Assembly: GCA_964036315.1 (NCBI GenBank)
Contig: OZ038485.1
Span: forward strand, 79,664,460 to 79,728,459
Origin: Acanthosepion esculentum
Lineage: Eukaryota; Mollusca; Cephalopoda; Sepiida; Sepiidae
Length of the DNA stretch: 64,000 nucleotides
Direction: 5' to 3'
Below are positions 59,041 through 64,000 of this stretch, piece after piece. Both the position numbers and the translations under genes were made by a program. Numbering within the stretch: position 1 is the stretch's first letter; every line of letters begins with the position of its first letter. The notes below the pieces were generated by a model, which was given only the letters and a program-made list of their open reading frames with translations, had not been told where the DNA came from and searched no databases.

Positions 59041-60055
59041 TTACCGTATATTTCCGCATATAAGACGATCTTTAAATCCCCCAAATCCCCGCTAAAACTT
59101 GGGGGTCGTCTTATGCTTCAATTCTAAAAAAAAAACTTAAATTGTGAGTGATGTTTTTCGGTAGGCTAACCTCGGTCTCGGTGAGATAACCAACATACAA
59201 GAAAAGAGTCACGTTATCAAATAAACTGATAATAAAAATAATAAAACCATTTCTACCTTATATATTATTGGCATAACTTTATAATAATTTGCTTATTCGA
59301 AGAATAATTCTATATCAATGAAATCAGCTTGCATCCATGCAATCTCATCTGAGAAAATGTAAACATTGAGTTTTGATTGGGTTCACGGCAATGGAATGTA
59401 CTATTATCGTACATTATTTTAGTGTTATTAAGGGTGGCACGGTGGAGTAATGGATAGCGGCCGTGTTCGAATCCCAGTCGAAGAATCCATTACATTCCCT
59501 TACGTGCTAATACCCTTGGGAAAGGTATGAATACTCTTCTTCTCTCCCCAGCTATGGGCAAGTAGCTATAGAATGGGTTCTATAGTCTTTGATAGCAACT
59601 GGTCTACCGTACAAAGAAATGGAAACCTACTGCGGGAAAAAGTCTGTCTCGTCATTCATATATCGAAAGATAGCACATAACTATTAGTGGTATTTTGCGA
59701 TTGTTGATGAAGTATACGTCAATGGGCACCAAACTGTTTACTGTTTAGATTTAGGGAAAGAAGAGGAAGAAGAAGCAGTATTGGTATTCGCAAGAGATCG
59801 AAGTAATGAAGTGTAAACAAACCAATGGTTTCCCTTTTTAGGGGAAGTGTGTAGGAAAAACATGTTATAGAATCAGTTTTGTTATTTCGTTTATTTTGAA
59901 TTTCTAAGGATACAGTAACAACATTTCCAATAACATAATCTTTATATAATCGATAATCAGTCGTCTTATACTACGGTATAGGATAAAATCATGAAAGTTT
60001 GCTCTATTTTTACCTCGTCTTATGTAATGGTCGCCTTATACGCGAAAATCACACA
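59041..60055. mobile_element. Non-autonomous DNA transposon with inverted ends, split by a SINE
   Basis: Left end ttaccgtatatttccgcatataagacgatc. At the right, two candidate ends are the reverse complement type: gtcgtcttatactacggtata (59959-59980) and gtcgccttatacgcgaaaat (60030-60049). The word cgtcttat is repeated several times in subterminal position (59108, 59962, 60017). There is no transposase. SINE B sits at 59435-59690 inside. The transposon superfamily cannot be fixed from the sequence alone. Confidence 0.65.
59435..59690 (+). mobile_element. SINE family B with shortened head
   Basis: Same body as 27893-28172 (ccattacattcccttacgtgctaatacccttggg in two parts, cagctatgggcaagtagc, tctaccgtacaaagaaat). 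Between A-box-like tggagtaatggatagcg and B box gttcgaatccc about 20 bp are missing compared with the other copy. That shortens the box distance below tRNA-like spacing. Confidence 0.82.
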
Positions 60056-60619
60056 TACATTGATTTGTTTTTATGATTCATATAGTTTTTCATAGTTTTT
60101 TTTATTTTATTCCTTGAGTTCTATAATTGTAGTTTTCCTTCTATCTTCAATTTTTCCTTTTTATATTCTATATCGTTTTAAAATTTCAATAAACACATTT
60201 ACCACATCGGCTTTTTTTCATAGATATAAACTTTGGTTTTTATCTCTTATATTCTGTTTATGTCATCTTTCCTTCTGTTTATAACCAATTCTTTCTTACA
60301 CTATTTTCATTTCCAACAAATATTTCTTCTACGTGACGTCTCCCTCCAGGACATTGTCGATCCTGGCTCTCAACAATTTCCTGATCTTTGTATCTCTTAG
60401 TAATTTTTAAAAAATTTTTTTATCTCACCCAAACCTTGATCCGCCATCCATTTACTCAAGCTTGCTAGGTAAATCAGGACTTTTTCCCTCTATCTCTCTT
60501 GCCTTCAGTACTGTGAGTGTCAAATTTTCCAAGTCCCCTTCTTTGTTGTGTACTCTAGAAATGTCAACTGTTTCTTCCTGATATTAATCATAAATGTTCT
60601 TTTTAACTTCATCCCAGAG
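60056..60619. other. No recognised element
   Basis: T-rich and pyrimidine-rich, without recognised motif. Confidence 0.5.
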
Positions 60620-60907
60620 TGTTGTGGTGGGATCCACCTAATCTGCATAGGTGACTACCAACTATATAAATAATGGTTGATACCGGAAGACGAGGAGTGA
60701 GAATCACGAGATCCAACTAGAGACTCTGATCGACTGCGACTAGTCAACACATTCTCCAGGAACGTCTTCCCAGAAATATACAGAAATACTATATGTACTT
60801 ATTGTGTACACTTTCTTGTTATAATACATTCTTGTTCTAAGTACATTTTGTGTTGCATTATTATTCCATGCAATAGGCGAGATTCAACATTGAGTCAAGA
60901 CTCAACA
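60620..60907 (+). mobile_element. Solo LTR with perfect 5-bp target duplication
   Basis: Starts tgttgtggtgg and ends gactcaaca; flanks are cagag at 60615-60619 and cagag at 60908-60912. Length 288 bp. A TATA-like ctatataaata lies at about 60662-60672. Nothing of the internal region remains, as expected after recombination between two LTRs. It is not the same family as the LTRs at 6092 and 32994. Confidence 0.88.
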
Positions 60908-61274
60908 CAGAGGCATTAAATCTCCTTTAGGATGGGGTTGATATCATTGCCCCGTTCCAGAGTGTTACAGAATGCGAAAGCCATGAACAGAATGGTCAGC
61001 GATTGACCGTAGTGCCTCATGGGTGGGGAATTCTGAACAGAGATAAATGAAGGGATAATTAAAATAACGACTGCTTCCCTTTTGCCAATACGACATCTCT
61101 TTCTATAAGCAATGAAAAACACGTCGTTCAATACTACTTGCGGCGCGTTGATAAGCAGTATCTGGACAGATGTTTAATCCCAACAGACGTGCAAAGCAAA
61201 GAACGAAGTGTGTTCTCCAAGTAGAATAAACGGTTCCACAGGAGGAGAACATGGAGGAGCCGCATTAGCGAAAG

Positions 61275-62118
61275 AAAAACTGCTATGAATCGCTGCGATC
61301 CGACTGCGTGAAAAATGGGTGGACACGACTTATTGTAGTCGGGTTCCTTGGACAGTCAATCGTTTCCTTCCTTTTCAAGGTGGGTATCACTGACTGGGAC
61401 CTGAAGCGTGCTTCACATCCGTCTCCAGACTACATCTCAACAGGCATCTCGTTGGATTTGGTCAAGATCCAAAATAAACAAAGTTAAATAAAACTTTTCT
61501 CACAACACAATGCTTCCAACGTGAAACACGTATGTTTACCTTTCAATCTACGCCATTGATAACGGCTGCTACGATGGCGTTGTGGATTGGTTAACGATCA
61601 TAAACAAACGCTTTTAACTCAGCTCCGAACATCTCAGTGACAGTTCTAAATAGAAATCGTAAGAGACTGACACGTCTACAAAAACAATACCCTGTCCGGT
61701 GGCAAAAGCCAGTGGTGGCTCTAGGGGTGGCAGTACCACCTTAGCCACTTTAAAAATTGTGTTACCACCCCCTGGTTGGCGACTGACGTCGGCAGAGTAT
61801 CGCACGTGCTTTCACACGTTGTATGTAGAAAATAAAAGTGAAATACAGAATATATTTAAATGTTTGTGTTCACGCATTGTCATTAAAGAGAAGACTTGAC
61901 ATCACTTTAAAGATAATGCAACGCTGACCAATAACTAATTTTGGGTCTGATCAGTAAATGTTGTCATAATGGAAACGCGGTATACAGGTTTTTATATATC
62001 AAGAACAGTTTTAAGAAAACCTATGACAAAGTGGAAAACATGTTTTTGGGTGGCGCGTTTCGTCTTTTAGAACTTCATCGAACTAAATTGATGTTTATTT
62101 TGATGTAACTAGACATGT
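61275..62118 (+). repeat. Dispersed repeat X, inverted relative to the duplication copies
   Basis: Reverse-complement homologue of 30700-31440 (see there), about 840 bp, with moderate divergence and insertions such as the additional part around 61820-61900. The duplication copies lack it. An open frame of 66 codons (61699-61899) within it overlaps another on the opposite strand, and neither looks like a protein gene. Confidence 0.88.
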
Positions 62119-62764
62119 ACACAAAACAGAGAACACGCTAATTTTTTTAAAATTATTTTTTTTAATTAAACATTTTGGACTATACAGTGTAGCCAATTTA
62201 ATTTAGTGTATTTGTCTTTTTGTTTATGTTTTTATAGCTATTATTATTAAATATCCCGCACTGGGATAATAGAAACTCTGCCAAGAATAGTCAAATGAGA
62301 GAAACTAAACGTAAATTTATCGTGGATGATCTAATGATTAAAGCACTTTCTATACATTTCCGTATTAGTAAATTGTCTTCTATTTTAATTAAAGTAGCCT
62401 TTATTTAAATAAAAATTATGACCTAACTTTTTATGCTGTGCACCTAATGCACTGATTTTGCTGTTTTATAAAAGGTCTCTATTATATTCATAAAGTCATT
62501 TATCTAAATTCCACGAGGTTTCTTCAAGGGATCGAGTTAATTCCTCCTACAAGTATCACGTTATAATTTTGTTTTGTATTAATTACTTTTTATTACTTCA
62601 GAAGTATGTATAACACGTTTTATGTTAAATTACAATCAACATCAATGCTGATGGCTGTGGACATCCACAGCATTCTGAAAATGTATCATGCAGTTACTAA
62701 TAACTGTTTAACCTTTTGGGGGCAGGTAAGGAAAAGTGCACTATAAATCAATGGTAAATTAGAA

Positions 62765-62765
<1 letters not shown>
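62119..62765. other. No recognised element
   Basis: AT-rich; no motif recognised. Confidence 0.5.
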
Positions 62766-62850
<85 letters not shown>

Positions 62851-62855
62851 ATATA
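62766..62855. repeat. (ACAT)n(AT)n(GTAT)n microsatellite
   Basis: tacatacatacat, then an AT run, then tgtatgtatgtat: nearly a palindrome as a whole. Confidence 0.97.
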
Positions 62856-62884
62856 CAAAAATGAAAATGAGATAATTTTTCTTG

Positions 62885-63150
62885 CATGTGACTGAAAAAT
62901 AAACTAATTCTGAAGTGTCAATGTGAAACGATTCATAAGATGAATTTATCCTCCATCTATTTATCGCGAAGATATGTTTTCTTTGGAAAATGGTTACTTG
63001 TTTAGTAAATCTATTAACTTATTGCATTAACTTATACATTCTAATAGTGGTTTCCATTAAACTAATACTGATTTTAATATAATCTTGAGTTATTATAGTG
63101 AATGCGCTACGTATAAGAATGGATCATTGATAATATATATTCGCTACATA
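62885..63150 (-). repeat. Dispersed repeat Y, inverted
   Basis: Reverse complement of 44731-45000: gaaaatggttacttgtttagtaaatct, gtttccattaaactaata and gcgctac...atgatccat...cgctac. As in the duplication copies, the gtagcg end touches a long TA run. Confidence 0.85.
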
Positions 63151-63152
63151 GG

Positions 63153-63273
<121 letters not shown>

Positions 63274-64000
63274 AGGGGTTGGACCAAATAATTGGAACAG
63301 GTGCAAATTCCACTCCTATATTTCAAAGACCTATTATATTAAGAAATTTAACTAAAACTTCGTAATTGCAGGTTATATTTATTGTAAATACGGTTATGTA
63401 CCTAATTTACTGTTTTTGTGTTATTTATTTTTAGAATTTAGTAAAATTTAAGCTAAATGCGTGAGCTCTCTGAGTTCGAAAAAGGGCAAATTGTTGGAGC
63501 TCGCATGGCAGGAGCCTCAATCACTAAGGTTGCTGAACTGTTTGGTTTTTCAAGAGCTACCATATCATGAACTATGACGCAATTCGAGAAACATGGCAAA
63601 ACCTCTAATAACTAATAGTCCAGTTTCTACTAAAACTGTTCGTCATGAGCTCCATAGGGCTGGATATCATGGAAGAGCCGCCGTAAGGAAAACTCTTCTC
63701 TCCACTCGCAACATTCAGAAGAGGTTGAAGTGGTGCAGAGATCACAATGCCTGATCTGCAGACCAATGGAAGCAAGTCATATTCTCAGACGATTCCAGTT
63801 TTTCTCTTTTCACAACTTCAGGGTGAGTTTACGTGCGGAGGCAGCCCAAAGAAGCTTACAACCTTGACTGCCTTCTTCCAGCAATGAAGCATGGATGTGG
63901 ATCAGTGATAGTTTGGGCCGCCATATCATGGAAATGTCTCGGTCCAATAGTTGCCCTGCATGGTAGAATAAACAGCAAAGATTACCTGAACATTTTGGGA
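63274..64000 (+). mobile_element. Tc1-like DNA transposon, right part outside window
   Basis: The left end aggggttggaccaaataattgg is a typical terminal-repeat start for one Tc1 group and lies directly against the TA run, as expected for integration at TA. The transposase relic begins about 180 bp inside. The right terminal repeat would lie beyond base 64000. Confidence 0.82.
63457..64000 (+). pseudogene. Tc1-like transposase, broken and cut by window end
   Basis: ATG at 63457 opens MRELSEFEKGQIVGARMAGA and ends with GFSRATIS followed by TGA at 63568, inside the helix-turn-helix DNA-binding domain. In other frames the protein continues: VRHELHRAGYHGRAAVRK, RNIQKRLKWCRDHNA, WKQVIFSDDSSFSLF, PKEAYNLDCLLPAMKHGCGS, VIVWAAISW and LGPIVALHGRINSKDYLNIL up to base 64000. 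This is the Tc1 DDE domain with the first catalytic Asp in FSD. About 40-50 residues of the linker seem deleted near 63600. The stop and frame changes make it inactive. Confidence 0.9.

Noticed and set aside
61614..61899. Overlapping open frames on both strands of repeat X
   Set aside because: The corresponding region in the other copies of repeat X is not open in the same frames, so coding is unlikely.

Overview
The window is AT-rich animal nuclear DNA made almost entirely of repeats and decayed mobile elements. I recognise no intact host protein-coding gene. Gypsy retroelements, several LINE families, mariner and Tc1 transposons, tRNA-derived SINEs with internal pol III boxes, and very long (AT)n tracts all point to a metazoan. 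The mix of SINE types and satellites reminds me of molluscs, possibly a cephalopod, but that is inference and not proven here.

Layout. 1-5600: the 3' part of a Gypsy-type retroelement with an errantivirus-like envelope gene after pol, broken by stops and frameshifts. 5605-12280: a 91-bp minisatellite into which a second Gypsy element (6092-10899, minus strand, 5-bp target duplication, two LTRs) has inserted. 12280-15216: a dead mariner transposase, degenerate SINEs and an (AT)n tract.

15217-51298: the main structure, a direct tandem segmental duplication. Copy 1 is 15217-35477 (20.26 kb) and copy 2 is 35483-51298 (15.82 kb). They are about 99% or more identical in the stretches I compared. 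Almost all of the length difference comes from a 128-bp satellite with about 42 periods in copy 1 and only 5 in copy 2, partly offset by a longer (AT)n tract in copy 2. Each copy carries the same series: LINE reverse transcriptase relics, minisatellites, SINEs, a tRNA-like element, a dispersed repeat (called X here), a CR1/Jockey-like LINE with a solo LTR inside it, and a small hairpin.

51299-64000: single-copy flank with a LINE fragment, several hairpin-forming inverted repeats (52601-52802, 53187-53570, 58270-58975), a SINE graveyard, a terminal-inverted-repeat element split by a SINE, a clean solo LTR with a perfect 5-bp target duplication (60620-60907), an inverted copy of repeat X, an inverted copy of repeat Y, and a Tc1-like transposon running off the right end.

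The coding remnants do not form a pathway. They are independent layers of transposition, nested insertion, tandem amplification and duplication. The most informative features are the satellite copy-number contrast between the two duplicates, the envelope-bearing retroelement, and the nested insertions that give a relative timeline.
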